From Ancylobacter tetraedralis (GTDB taxonomy: Bacteria > Pseudomonadota > Alphaproteobacteria > Rhizobiales > Xanthobacteraceae): DNA of 64,000 nucleotides. Made by a program: the position numbers and the translations under genes. Numbering within the stretch: the first letter of the stretch is position 1; every line of letters begins with the position of its first letter. The stretch spans positions 372,001 to 436,000 of the forward strand of contig NZ_JACICD010000002.1 of the NCBI RefSeq assembly GCF_014195655.1, written 5' to 3'. The notes beneath the pieces are model-generated. The model had not been told where the DNA came from. It did no database searches and was given only the letters and a program-made list of their open reading frames with translations. Positions 34,602-43,583 of the stretch are shown one piece after another.

Positions 34602-35237
34602 CTACTTGTCCGCCGCGCGCTGGCGGGCATCCGACACGACGTCCTTGAACCCTTGCAGGTCGAGCGCCGCGGCCACCTTGAACGGGCCGATCAGATAGAC
34701 CGGTGTGCCCGGCAGTTCCAGCGCCAGCGCCTGTTCGTTGTTGCGCTTGAGCAGCCCGCCAATATCGCCGGCATGGGCCTTGAGATCGATGGAAAGGCGC
34801 TTGCGGTCGAGGCCGGCGCCCGCCAGCGCCGTCATCATCCGCTCTGTCGACGAGCGCCCGGGCAGTTCCATCAGCGTCCGGTGGGCGGTCTCGTATTTGT
34901 CCTGGTAGCGCGCGGCGAGCGCCAGCTGGGCGGCGACGACCGAGGCTTCCGACAGGATCGGCCAGTCCTTGTAGACGAGGCGGATATTGCCATCCTCGCG
35001 CAGCAGCCGCGCGAGCGCGGGCGAGGCCTTGCGGCAATAGCCGCAATTATAGTCGAAGAAGGCGACGATGGTGACGTCGCCCTTTGGATTGCCGCCATTC
35101 GGCGCGTCGGGATCGAACAGCAGCGCCTCGACATCGAGCGTGCGGGTGCCGAGCTGCTGGGTGTTGACGGCCGGCACGGCAAACAATGTCGCCAGCGACA
35201 CGCCGGCGGCGGAACGCAGAAAGCCTCGGCGGTGCAT
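34602..35237 (-). CDS. DsbA family thiol:disulfide oxidoreductase
   Basis: A 211-residue exported thioredoxin-fold protein. It starts MHRRGFLRSAAGVSLATLF, a likely twin-arginine signal (RRGFLRS). The redox site is CGYC (65-68) in VAFFDYNCGYCRK, and the cis-Pro loop reads LELPGTPVYLIG. The helical insert between them fits the DsbA/Com1 group. It probably forms or shuffles periplasmic disulfides. Its start lies 25 bp downstream of the rutR-like gene stop on the same strand, so they may be co-transcribed. Confidence 0.9.
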   Translation of the reverse strand: MHRRGFLRSAAGVSLATLFAVPAVNTQQLGTRTLDVEALLFDPDAPNGGNPKGDVTIVAFFDYNCGYCRKASPALARLLREDGNIRLVYKDWPILSEASVVAAQLALAARYQDKYETAHRTLMELPGRSSTERMMTALAGAGLDRKRLSIDLKAHAGDIGGLLKRNNEQALALELPGTPVYLIGPFKVAAALDLQGFKDVVSDARQRAADK

Positions 35238-35262
35238 GAGCGTGCGTCCCCTGAACGGCGCC

Positions 35263-36015
35263 TCAGTCGGGCGAGCGTACACGCAGGCCGTCGAGGATGA
35301 TGCGCTGGATATTACATACAGCCTCCTCGGCAAAGGCCTCGTCGTCCAGCCCTGTTTCCAGCAGCGCGTCGATCTGGGCCGCGAAATCCGCATAATGCTG
35401 GGTAGTCGCCCAGATGGCGAAGATCAGGTGGCGCGGATCGACCGGGGCGAGCCGACCGGATTCGCTCCAGGCGCGGATCACCTCCGCCTTGGCGTCGACC
35501 AGTTGCTTGAGCGAGGTCTCCAACTCCCGGCGCAGCAGCGGGGCGCCGCGCACGATCTCCAGGCAGAACAGCCGCGAGGCTTCCGGGTGGGCGCGCGAGA
35601 ACATGATCTTGCGCCTTATATACTCGCCAATGGCCCTCGCCGGGTCGCTGTCGCGCTCCAGCGCGCGCAACGGTGCCAGCCACTCGTCCAGCAGCCGGCG
35701 CAGCACCGCGACATAGACCTCCTCCTTGGAGGCGAAATAATAGAACAGGTTGGTCTTGGAGACGGCCGCCTGTTCGGCGATCTGCTCGACCGTGGTGCCG
35801 TGCAGGCCGAGCCGCGAGAACAGGCCGAGCGCGGCATCGAGGATGGCGGTGCGCTTGGCCTCCACCTGCCGGGCCCGGCGCGGCGTGCGCGGTGTGGCCG
35901 AGCGCGAGCTTTTCCGGCCGACGGGCGGTTCGGGGGTGCCCTCCGGCGGCGGGGGCGCCGCCGCCATGCGGTCCGATGATGCAGCGCGCGCCACAAGCGT
36001 CTCCTGACCCGTCAC
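35263..36015 (-). CDS. rutR: RutR-like TetR family regulator
   Basis: A 250-residue TetR protein with an unusually long Pro/Arg-rich N-terminal extension (about 1-50). The HTH is GLHGTTVEQIAEQAAVSKTNLFYYFASKEEVYVAVLRR (core VEQIAEQAAVSKTNLFYYF). The ligand domain matches remembered E. coli RutR: WLAPLRALERD, RRKIMFSRAHPEASRLFCLE, RLAPVDPRHLIFAIWATTQHYADFA (core HLIFAIWATTQHYADF), NIQRIILDGLR. RutR binds uracil and controls pyrimidine and purine genes. No rut operon is nearby; the divergent cytochrome b561 gene or distant genes may be its targets. Confidence 0.85.
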   Translation of the reverse strand: MTGQETLVARAASSDRMAAAPPPPEGTPEPPVGRKSSRSATPRTPRRARQVEAKRTAILDAALGLFSRLGLHGTTVEQIAEQAAVSKTNLFYYFASKEEVYVAVLRRLLDEWLAPLRALERDSDPARAIGEYIRRKIMFSRAHPEASRLFCLEIVRGAPLLRRELETSLKQLVDAKAEVIRAWSESGRLAPVDPRHLIFAIWATTQHYADFAAQIDALLETGLDDEAFAEEAVCNIQRIILDGLRVRSPD

Positions 36016-36185
36016 GTTTCGATGACGTCCCGCGCGGCATCAGGGCCGGCGCGGGTGCATGAATTTTGGCCATGCCCGAAACCGGTACATGCCGCGTCAC
36101 ATGCACCGTGACATGGCACGGAAGTCGTTTGCACCGCAATATGCCGCGCCAACCCTGCCACGATTCGCCGAGCCGGAGCCTTCCC

Positions 36186-36653
36186 ATGACCGATCGCTAT
36201 GACCGCATCGCCCGCGGGCTGCACTGGGCCGTCGCCGGGCTGGTACTGGTGCAGTTCGCGACCGGCTGGAGCTGGGGCTTTTTCGATCGCGGAACGGAGC
36301 CGCGCTTCTATCTGTTCCGCCTCCATCTCTATTCTGGCTATGGGGTTCTGGCGCTGGCCGTGCTGCGCATCGCCTGGCGCCTGACCCACCGCGCCCCGGC
36401 GCTCCCCGAAGGTCTGTCGCGCGTCACGCGGATCGCCGCCCATGCCACGCATGGCCTGCTCTATCTCGCCATTCTGGTGCAGCCCATTCTCGGTGCCATC
36501 ACCGTGACCGCGCTCGGCAAGCAGCTGGGCACCGGGCCGGTGCATGTCGTGCTGGCCTATCTCATCGCCGGCCTCGTCGCGCTGCATGTGGGGGCCGCGC
36601 TGTGGCACCACTTCGTCCGCCGCGACGGGCTCGTGCGGCGCATGCTCCCCTGA
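36186..36653 (+). CDS. Cytochrome b561 family protein
   Basis: A 155-residue four-helix di-haem cytochrome b. Candidate haem ligands are His13 in RGLHWAVAG, His47 in FRLHLYSGYG, His in AAHATHGLLYLAI, and His in VALHVGAALWHHF. The family transfers electrons across the inner membrane to oxygen species or quinone. ATG 36186 is chosen as the family start (MTDRYDRIARGLHW). The gene is divergent from the RutR-like regulator and 22 bp before the phytase-like esterase gene, so these two may form an operon. Confidence 0.9.
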   Translation: MTDRYDRIARGLHWAVAGLVLVQFATGWSWGFFDRGTEPRFYLFRLHLYSGYGVLALAVLRIAWRLTHRAPALPEGLSRVTRIAAHATHGLLYLAILVQPILGAITVTALGKQLGTGPVHVVLAYLIAGLVALHVGAALWHHFVRRDGLVRRMLP

Positions 36654-36675
36654 CGGACGCGAAGCGACATCCGAC

Positions 36676-37677
36676 ATGCCGATCCCCTGCCGCCGTTCCC
36701 TCGCCATTCTCCTTCTGCTCGCCGCGCCGGCCGCCGCTCGCGCGCAGGCGGTGCCGATCAAGATCAATGCCACGCCGATCCAGCGCTTCCTGCCGACCGG
36801 CTCCAACCGCATCGGGCCGCTGGAATTTCGCGGCGGGCTGGTGCTGGCTTCCCCCGCGCGCGAGTTCGGCGGGCTGTCAGGCCTCGTTCTGGACGCGGAC
36901 GGGCAGGGACTGGTCGCCGTCACCGATCGCGGCTTCTGGCTGACGGGGCGGATCGAGGCGGAGGGCGACCGGCCGACCGGCATCCGCGCGGCGTTCATGG
37001 CGCCGCTCCGGGCGGACGGCGGGGGCGAATTGCGGCAGCAGGGGCGCGGCGACATCGAATCGCTCGCGCGCCTTCCCGGCGGCTTCCTCGTCGGCATCGA
37101 GCATGCCCAGGAAGTCTGGTCGTTCTCAGGGGACGATCCGCTGCACGCGACCGGCCGGCGCCTTCTCGCCGATCCGCAACTGGCCAGGCTCGGCGGCAAT
37201 GAAAGCCTGGAGGCGCTGCTCGCCCCGCCGCCGGGAACGCCCGGCGCGCCGGCTCCGCTCATCGTCATCGCCGAGGAAAGCCCGAGCGATCCCGCCGTGC
37301 TGCCGGGCTTCCTGTTCGGGCCGCTGGACCGGCCCGCCCCGCTCGGTGCGTTCGCGGTGGAGCGCATCGACGGCTTCTCCGCCACCGATGCCGCGCTCTC
37401 CGATGATGGGCGGGTCTATCTGCTGGAGCGCCGCTTCGACATGCTGCGCGGCGTGTTCATGCGCATCCGCCGCTTTCCGCTCGCCGATATCCGGCCCGGC
37501 GCGTTGATTCGCGGCGAGGTGCTGATCGAGGCCAGCGGCACCGCGGCGATCGACAATATGGAGGGGATCGCGCTGCACCGGAACGCGGCGGGCGAACTGA
37601 TCCTCACCCTGTTGTCCGACGACAATTTCTCCCCGCTCCAGCGCACTTTGCTGCTGCGCTTCGCGGTGATGCCGTGA
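36676..37677 (+). CDS. Exported phytase-like esterase domain protein
   Basis: A 333-residue periplasmic protein with signal peptide RSLAILLLLAAPAAARAQA and a beta-propeller-like body of the esterase-like activity of phytase family: GGLSGLVLDADGQGLVAVTDRGFWL (core GLSGLVLDADG), GDIESLARLPGGFLVGIEH, LGGNESLEALL, GFSATDAALSDDGRVYLLERRF (core DAALSDDGRVYLLER) and NMEGIALHR...LTLLSDDNFS. The acidic D/E-rich loops suggest metal binding. Substrate unknown. It lies directly after the cytochrome b561 gene. Confidence 0.88.
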   Translation: MPIPCRRSLAILLLLAAPAAARAQAVPIKINATPIQRFLPTGSNRIGPLEFRGGLVLASPAREFGGLSGLVLDADGQGLVAVTDRGFWLTGRIEAEGDRPTGIRAAFMAPLRADGGGELRQQGRGDIESLARLPGGFLVGIEHAQEVWSFSGDDPLHATGRRLLADPQLARLGGNESLEALLAPPPGTPGAPAPLIVIAEESPSDPAVLPGFLFGPLDRPAPLGAFAVERIDGFSATDAALSDDGRVYLLERRFDMLRGVFMRIRRFPLADIRPGALIRGEVLIEASGTAAIDNMEGIALHRNAAGELILTLLSDDNFSPLQRTLLLRFAVMP

Positions 37678-37761
37678 TCGGACGAATATCGGCGCGAGAA
37701 TGTCGGGGGAGACGGGGCGGGAAGACGCGGGCAGATCGGCGCAGGGGGCGGCGTCGGAAGG

Positions 37762-38388
37762 TCAGCGCGCCGAACCCGGGGCGCTCGCGCCGTTCCACGG
37801 CTTCAGCCAGCCCATCAAGGCGCCATAGGGCACGAGGGCAAGAAGCGCGCAGCCGGCCTTCACCAGGAAATCGAAGAAGGCGAGGCCCACCCACAGCGGC
37901 ACGGTGATGCCGGTGGAAGCGTAGGTGACGGAGAAGGACATATCCGCGTCGCCGGCGAAGGCGAGGGAGAAGAACAGCACGGTGTCGAGCGCCGAGCCGA
38001 ACAGGCTGCCGGCGAGCGGCGCCTGCCACCAGCTGAGGCGGCGCAGCCGGTTGAACACCGTGATGTCGAGCAGCTGGCCGACCAGGAAGGCCGAGCCCGA
38101 GGCCAGCGCGATGCGCGGCGTCGCCAGCGCGATCGACAGCACCACGGCGAGCGCGAACCCGAAATACACCACCTTCCGCGCCACGGCAGGGCCGAAGCGG
38201 CGGTTGGTCAGGTCATTGACGAGAAAGGCGATCGGATAGGTGAACGCGCCCCAGGTCAGCACCTCGGCAAGGCCGAACTGCTGAACCGGGTATTGCACCA
38301 GCACGTTGGAAGCCGCCACCACCGTCATCATGGCGATGACGGGAGCGACCAGCCGGGAAACCGGGGGCTTCGTGCCAGAGACGTTCAT
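37762..38388 (-). CDS. yhhQ: Queuosine precursor transporter YhhQ
   Basis: A 208-residue six-helix protein matching remembered E. coli YhhQ: VVAASNVLVQYPV, TWGAFTYPIAFLVNDLTNRRFGP (core FLVNDLTNRRFG), GQLLDITVFNRLR, and the APLAGSLFGSALDTVLFFSLAF block. YhhQ imports preQ0/preQ1 used for queuosine in tRNA. ATG 38388 is 5 bp past the rpmB stop, so the gene almost certainly shares the ribosomal L28 transcript. It is convergent with the phytase-like gene. Confidence 0.94.
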   Translation of the reverse strand: MNVSGTKPPVSRLVAPVIAMMTVVAASNVLVQYPVQQFGLAEVLTWGAFTYPIAFLVNDLTNRRFGPAVARKVVYFGFALAVVLSIALATPRIALASGSAFLVGQLLDITVFNRLRRLSWWQAPLAGSLFGSALDTVLFFSLAFAGDADMSFSVTYASTGITVPLWVGLAFFDFLVKAGCALLALVPYGALMGWLKPWNGASAPGSAR

Positions 38389-38393
38389 CGCAC

Positions 38394-38687
38394 TCAGGCG
38401 GCGGCGGCGACGGTCGCCTTGGCCACGGCGCGCTTCAGATCGGCGGCCTTGGGCGACAGGTCGTCCATGCTGGCCTTGATCAGGAACGCATCGAGCCCGC
38501 CGCGATGATCGACGGTCTTGAGGGCATTGGCGCTCACGCGCAGCTTCACCGACCGCTTCAACAGATCGCTGGTGAGCGTAACCTTCACCAGGTTCGGCAG
38601 AAACCGCCGACGGGTCTTGCGGTTGGAGTGGCTCACGAGATTGCCGGTCAGAACCGCCTTCCCGGTAAGTTCGCACCGACGCGACAT
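38394..38687 (-). CDS. rpmB: 50S ribosomal protein L28
   Basis: A 97-residue basic ribosomal protein beginning [21 protein letters not shown], with the [18 protein letters not shown] and [21 protein letters not shown] (core [16 protein letters not shown]) segments of alphaproteobacterial L28 and an Ala-rich C-terminal helix. A well-spaced promoter lies about 100 bp upstream, and yhhQ follows after 5 bp. Confidence 0.98.
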   Translation of the reverse strand: MSRRCELTGKAVLTGNLVSHSNRKTRRRFLPNLVKVTLTSDLLKRSVKLRVSANALKTVDHRGGLDAFLIKASMDDLSPKAADLKRAVAKATVAAAA

Positions 38688-38782
38688 CGTGGACTTCCTT
38701 CACGTTTCATGCCGTTGCGCCGCAGGCCACGAGGGCAGCCTGACGATCCCGCATGCGGCATCTGTCAAATTAGGAGTGCGCT

Positions 38783-38811
38783 CCTATAAGGGCACCCCCA
38801 AGCCCCGTCAA
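38783..38811 (-). promoter_or_regulatory. Candidate sigma-70 promoter for rpmB-yhhQ
   Basis: On the minus strand TTGACG (38806-38811) and TATAGG (38783-38788) are exactly 17 bp apart. Transcription would begin near 38776. A six-base inverted repeat (TAGGAG/CTCCTA, 38771-38786) overlaps the -10 and start point. Confidence 0.65.
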
Positions 38812-38971
38812 GCTCGCCGTCACACCGCCGCGCCGCTTTGCGCCGCCGGCTATCGGCTTCGTGAGCGCGCGAGTCACAGTTCCGCCGACTTCCGCCGCCA
38901 TCGAAAGGTGCGATAAAGGCGGTTCGGATGCAATCCGGGCGATTCGCCGTCCGCATCGGGATTCACGTTCA

Positions 38972-39814
38972 ATGCATCGCTTCTGCGTCTCGGCGGTTCT
39001 CGCGCTGGCCGGCGTCGGCACCCTCGCCACCGGGGCGCTCGCCGACGGCCGTCTCGAGGCACGCTACAAGCTTTCCCTTGCCGGCCTGGAACTCGGCCGC
39101 GCCGCCTTCGTGCTGGAGGTGGACGACAAGGCCTATACCGCTTCCGGCAGCGCCCGGCTGACCGGCGTCGTTCAGGCGGTGTCCTCGGCCAAGGGCACGG
39201 CCGGCGCGCGCGGCCAGATCGAACGCGGCCTGCTCGCCCCGCGCGCCTTCGCCATGGAAGCCGAATCCGACCGCAAGTCGGAGGCCATCCGGATGGTGAT
39301 GAGCGGCTCGGCGGTGACGGAGGCCAATGTCGTTCCCCCGGTGATGCCGACGCCGGACCGCATCCCGCTGACCGACAAGGACAAGAAGGGCGTGCTCGAC
39401 CCGATGTCGGCCGCGCTCATCCTGGTGCCCGGCGCCGAGGAGCCGCTCTCCGCCAAGGCCTGCGAGCGCACGCTGTCAATCTTCGACGGCCGCCAGCGCT
39501 ACGATCTCACGCTCAGCTTCGAGCGTATGGAGGATGTGAAGGCCGAGAAGGGTTATGCCGGCCCCTCGGTGGTGTGCCGCATTTCCTACCGCCCCGTGGC
39601 CGGCCACAAGCCGAACCGCGTGGGGGTCAAGTACATGATGAACAACAAGGAAATCTACGTGTGGCTGGCGCCCGTCGCCGGCACGCGCATGCTGGTGCCA
39701 TTCCGGGCGGCGGTGACGACCGCCATCGGCGTCGCCGAGCTGGAGGCGCAGAGCTTCGTCACCGAGCCGATGGTCGGCAAGCGGGCGACCCCCACCCGGG
39801 CGGCCATTCCCTGA
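38972..39814 (+). CDS. Exported DUF3108 domain protein
   Basis: A 280-residue periplasmic protein starting MHRFCVSAVLALAGVGTLATGALA, a clear signal peptide. The rest is beta-rich with the DUF3108 pattern: LEARYKLSLAGLELGRAAFVLEVDD (core YKLSLAGLELG), a central DPMSAAL segment, CERTLSIFDGRQRYDLTLSFE (core IFDGRQRYDL), and the C-terminal EIYVWLAPVAGTRMLVPFRAAV strand pair. Function unknown; an envelope beta-barrel or LolA-like role is suspected for the fold. It is divergent from rpmB and precedes the helicase gene, an order common in Rhizobiales. Confidence 0.9.
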   Translation: MHRFCVSAVLALAGVGTLATGALADGRLEARYKLSLAGLELGRAAFVLEVDDKAYTASGSARLTGVVQAVSSAKGTAGARGQIERGLLAPRAFAMEAESDRKSEAIRMVMSGSAVTEANVVPPVMPTPDRIPLTDKDKKGVLDPMSAALILVPGAEEPLSAKACERTLSIFDGRQRYDLTLSFERMEDVKAEKGYAGPSVVCRISYRPVAGHKPNRVGVKYMMNNKEIYVWLAPVAGTRMLVPFRAAVTTAIGVAELEAQSFVTEPMVGKRATPTRAAIP

Positions 39815-39965
39815 GCCGTCGGCATAGGTTACGCACCGGGCCTCACGCGGGGCAAGCCGAGGCGCCGCCGGCGCTGGCGCCCGCCAGGGGCTGCGGGTCT
39901 TCCCTCTTCGGCGGTTTCCTGTGCTACAAGGACCGCCCTGCCGGCGCGACGGACTGAACGGCTCC

Positions 39966-42900
39966 ATGAACATCGCCCCTCCAGCCTCGACGCATCTCGC
40001 CCCGAGGCTCGACCGGACCAAGCCGCTGCCGCCTTCCCTGCGCGCGCGCGGCGTGACCGCGGTGCTGGGGCCGACCAATACCGGCAAGACCACCCTCGCC
40101 ATCGACCGCATGATCGGCCATTCCTCCGGGCTGATCGGCCTGCCGCTGCGCCTGCTGGCGCGCGAGGTCTATACCCGCCTCGTCGAGCGCGTGGGGGCCG
40201 GGCAGGTCGCGCTCATCACCGGCGAGGAACGCATCAAGCCGGACAATCCGCGCTTCTGGGTGGCGACGGTGGAGGCGATGCCGCGCGACCTCGACGTCGC
40301 CTTCGTGGCGCTCGACGAGATCCAGATTTCCGCCGACCTCGACCGTGGCCATGTGTTCACCGACCGGCTGCTCAACCGGCGCGGGCGGGAGGAGACGCTG
40401 CTGCTGGGCGCCGCCACCATGCGCCCGCTGGTGGAGAAGCTGCTGCCCGGCGCCTCCATCCTGGTGCGGCCGCGCCTGTCCAACCTCACCTTCGCCGGCG
40501 AGAAGAAGATCACCCGCCTGCCGCGCCGCTCGGCCATCGTCGCCTTCTCGGCGGATGAGGTCTATGCCATCGCCGAGCTGATCCGCCGCCAGCGCGGCGG
40601 CGCGGCGGTGGTGCTGGGCGCTCTCTCCCCGCGCACGCGCAACGCGCAGGTCGAGATGTACCAGAATGGCGACGTGGACTATCTCATCGCCACCGACGCC
40701 ATCGGCATGGGGCTCAATCTCGATGTCGACCATGTCGCCTTTGCCGGCGACGTGAAATTCGACGGCTGGCAGTTCCGCAAGCTGAACCCGGGCGAACTCG
40801 CCCAGATCGCCGGCCGCGCCGGGCGCGCCCAGCGCGACGGCACCTTCGGCACGACGGGGCGCTGCACCCCGTTCGACGCCGAGCTGGTCGAGCGGCTGGA
40901 AGCGCACAGTTTCGATGCGCACCGGGTGCTGCAATGGCGCAACAGCGCGCTGGACTTCGCCTCCGTCGAGGCGCTGAATCGTTCGCTGGCGCAGGTTCCG
41001 CGCGAGGAAGGCCTGACCCGCGCGCCCACCGCCGAGGACGTGCTGGTGCTGGAGGCGCTGATGCGCGACCCTGCCATCCGCCGCCATGCGGTGGGGGCGG
41101 ATGCGGTCGAGCGGCTGTGGGAGGCCTGCCAGCTGCCGGACTACCGGAAGGTGTCTCCGGCCTCGCATTCCGACCTCGTTTCGACCGTCTACGACGATCT
41201 GATGCGCCATGGGCGCATCTCCACCGACTGGTTCGCCAAACAAGTGGCCTTGGCGGACCGAGCGGAAGGTGACATAGACACGCTGTCGGGACGAATTGCG
41301 CAGGTTCGCACGTGGACCTTCGCGGCGAACCGGCCGGATTGGCTTGATGACCCGGAACACTGGCGGGGTGTCACACGGCGTGTGGAGGACAGGCTTTCCG
41401 ATGCTCTCCACGAGCGGTTGACCCACCGCTTTGTTGATCGTCGGACCAGCGTGCTGATGCGGCGCCTGCGAGAGAACGCAATGCTCGAAACTGAAATCAC
41501 CAAGACCGGCGACGTCGTCGTGGAAGGCCATGTGATCGGCCACCTGCTCGGCTTCCAGTTCGCCGCCGATGCCTCTGCTGCCGGCCCCGAGGCCAAGGCC
41601 TTGCGCACGACCGCCCAGAAAGCCCTCGCGGGCGAGATCGAGGCGCGCGCCGCGCGCCTGGCGGAAGGCGCGGACGATGCCTTCGTGCTTTCCTCGGATG
41701 GCACGCTGCGCTGGGTCGGCGAGCCCGTGGCCAAGCTGATCCCCGGCGACGAGGTGCTGGGCCCGCGCCTCAAGGTCATCGCCGACGAGCATCTGACCGG
41801 TCCGGCGCGCGACGCCGTGCAGGCCCGCATCGAGCTGTGGCTGAAGGCGCATATCGAGAAGCTGCTCGGCCCGCTCATCGTGCTCGGCAAGGCCGAGGAC
41901 GTGGCCGGCATCGGCCGGGGCATCGCCTTCCAGCTGGTCGAGACGCTCGGCGTGCTGGAGCGCCACAAGGTCGCCGAGGAGATGAAGGGTCTCGCCCAGG
42001 AGGCGCGCGCGGTGCTGCGCGGCCACGGGGTGCGCTTCGGTGCCCACCACATCTACATTCCCACCCTGCTGAAGCCGGCGCCGCGCGCGCTCGCCGCCCA
42101 GCTCTGGGCGCTCAAGCATGGCGGCCTGCAGCAGAAGGGGCTCGACGAGCTGCCGCATCTGGCGGCCTCCGGGCGCACCTCGATCCCGGTCGATCCGGAA
42201 ATCCAGAAGGGTCTCTACCGCGCGGTCGGCTTCCGCGTGGCCGGCGAGCGGGCGGTGCGCGTCGACATTCTGGAGCGCCTGGCCGATCTCATCCGCCCGG
42301 CGCTGGCCTGGCGGCCGGGCACGTCCGGCGAGAAGCCGGCCGGTGCGTTCGACGGCGGCGGCTTTGTCGCCACCGTCGCCATGACATCGCTGGCCGGCTG
42401 CGCGGGCGAGGATTTCGCCTCGATCCTGCGCTCGCTTGGCTATCGCATGGAGCGTCGCCCGGCACCGGTCGAAGCGGCGCCTGTCGAAGCGGCACTGGTC
42501 GAGGCGGCGCCTGTTGAGGCAGTGCCTGCTGAAGCCGTTCCTGCGGTCGAAGACGCGGCAACCGATCATACGGCCGCCGATCTCGCCGAAGCCGAGGCCC
42601 CCGTCGTCGGGACATCGCCGGACGAGGCTTCTGTCCCGGCGGGTGCCGACGTCGCGTTCGACCACACGGTCGAGCCGGCGCTGGAGCCCGAGGCTGTCGC
42701 CGAAATCGTTGCCGCACGCGCCGAACCTGCCCCTGAGGCGGCGGTGGCCGATGCCGCCGGGGTGAGCGGGGAGGTCTTCACCGATCCGGTGTTCGACCAG
42801 ACCGTGGAGCCGGCTCTTGAGGCCGAACCCGCGGCCGATTCCCCGTCCGCCGCGCCGGCGGAAGCCGCTTCGGAAGACGGGCCCGCGCAAGAAGTGGCCG

Positions 42901-43565
42901 TGGACGAAGCGATTGTTGACGTAGCCGCCGCGCCGGACGCGGTTGCGCAGCCGGCGGTTCCGGCCGAGCCGGCCATGATCGAGGTGTGGCGTCCCGGTCG
43001 TCCGCCGGGACAGCACCGTCCCGCGCAGCACCGCAAGGGCGGCCAGCAGGGCCGGCCAGGTCCGCGTGCGGAGAATAACGCGCGCGCCGAGAATGCCCCG
43101 CGCGGGGAGGCCGCACCGGCTGCCGCAGCGGGCGAGGAGGGCGCGCGGCGCGAGCGGCCGGAAGGCGAGCGCGGTCGTCGGCCGCCGCGCGACGACCGGC
43201 GGACCGAGGGACGTGGCGAGCCGCGTTCCGAGGCGCGCACGGATGGCCGCGAGCGTCGTCCCGAGGGTGGCGATGCCGGCCGTCCCGCCCGCGAGCCGCG
43301 CCCTGAGGGCGGCAAGCGCGATGACAACCGCCGCGACGACAACCGGCGCAATGACGGGCGCAAGGAATTTGGCAACCGCGAGCAAGGCAATCGCGACCAT
43401 GCCAATCGCGACCATGCCAACCGTTCCAGCCGCCCGGCGCCGGATCGCTTCACCTCCGGCCCGCGTCCCGACACCCGTCGCGACAAGCCGGTGGATCCCG
43501 ATTCGCCCTTCGCCAAGCTGCTGGCACTGAAGGCCCGCATGGAGGCGGAGAAGAATGGCGGCTGA
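39966..43565 (+). CDS. SUV3-like DEAD/H-box helicase with long disordered tail
   Basis: A 1199-residue superfamily-2 helicase. The N-terminal core (about 30-400) has Walker A GPTNTGKTT (about 36-44), motif II as LDEIQ, GAATMRP (motif III), DAIGMGLN (motif V) and QIAGRAGR (motif VI), the pattern of mitochondrial SUV3 and its alphaproteobacterial relatives, which unwind RNA. The middle (about 450-830) is the SUV3-type helical region. From about 830 the chain is low-complexity: PVEAA repeats, two FDxTVEPALE units, then Arg/Asn/Asp-rich stretches ending SPFAKLLALKARMEAEKNGG. ATG 39966 is the family start. Downstream nadD follows 18 bp later instead of the usual S4-domain gene. Confidence 0.92.
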   Translation: MNIAPPASTHLAPRLDRTKPLPPSLRARGVTAVLGPTNTGKTTLAIDRMIGHSSGLIGLPLRLLAREVYTRLVERVGAGQVALITGEERIKPDNPRFWVATVEAMPRDLDVAFVALDEIQISADLDRGHVFTDRLLNRRGREETLLLGAATMRPLVEKLLPGASILVRPRLSNLTFAGEKKITRLPRRSAIVAFSADEVYAIAELIRRQRGGAAVVLGALSPRTRNAQVEMYQNGDVDYLIATDAIGMGLNLDVDHVAFAGDVKFDGWQFRKLNPGELAQIAGRAGRAQRDGTFGTTGRCTPFDAELVERLEAHSFDAHRVLQWRNSALDFASVEALNRSLAQVPREEGLTRAPTAEDVLVLEALMRDPAIRRHAVGADAVERLWEACQLPDYRKVSPASHSDLVSTVYDDLMRHGRISTDWFAKQVALADRAEGDIDTLSGRIAQVRTWTFAANRPDWLDDPEHWRGVTRRVEDRLSDALHERLTHRFVDRRTSVLMRRLRENAMLETEITKTGDVVVEGHVIGHLLGFQFAADASAAGPEAKALRTTAQKALAGEIEARAARLAEGADDAFVLSSDGTLRWVGEPVAKLIPGDEVLGPRLKVIADEHLTGPARDAVQARIELWLKAHIEKLLGPLIVLGKAEDVAGIGRGIAFQLVETLGVLERHKVAEEMKGLAQEARAVLRGHGVRFGAHHIYIPTLLKPAPRALAAQLWALKHGGLQQKGLDELPHLAASGRTSIPVDPEIQKGLYRAVGFRVAGERAVRVDILERLADLIRPALAWRPGTSGEKPAGAFDGGGFVATVAMTSLAGCAGEDFASILRSLGYRMERRPAPVEAAPVEAALVEAAPVEAVPAEAVPAVEDAATDHTAADLAEAEAPVVGTSPDEASVPAGADVAFDHTVEPALEPEAVAEIVAARAEPAPEAAVADAAGVSGEVFTDPVFDQTVEPALEAEPAADSPSAAPAEAASEDGPAQEVAVDEAIVDVAAAPDAVAQPAVPAEPAMIEVWRPGRPPGQHRPAQHRKGGQQGRPGPRAENNARAENAPRGEAAPAAAAGEEGARRERPEGERGRRPPRDDRRTEGRGEPRSEARTDGRERRPEGGDAGRPAREPRPEGGKRDDNRRDDNRRNDGRKEFGNREQGNRDHANRDHANRSSRPAPDRFTSGPRPDTRRDKPVDPDSPFAKLLALKARMEAEKNGG
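42465..42539 (+). repeat. Five 15-bp in-frame repeats inside the helicase tail
   Basis: Five imperfect copies of a 15-base unit of the form CCTGTCGAAGCGGCG encode PVEAA-like pentapeptides. The copies differ at synonymous and nonsynonymous sites, as expected of an older tandem expansion. Confidence 0.85.
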
Positions 43566-43583
43566 TTGCGCCGCCCTCCGCTG

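Noticed and set aside
43380-43430. Short direct repeats that look CRISPR-like at first sight
   Set aside because: They are in frame with the helicase tail (NRDHAN units), have no spacers of regular length and no cas genes nearby.
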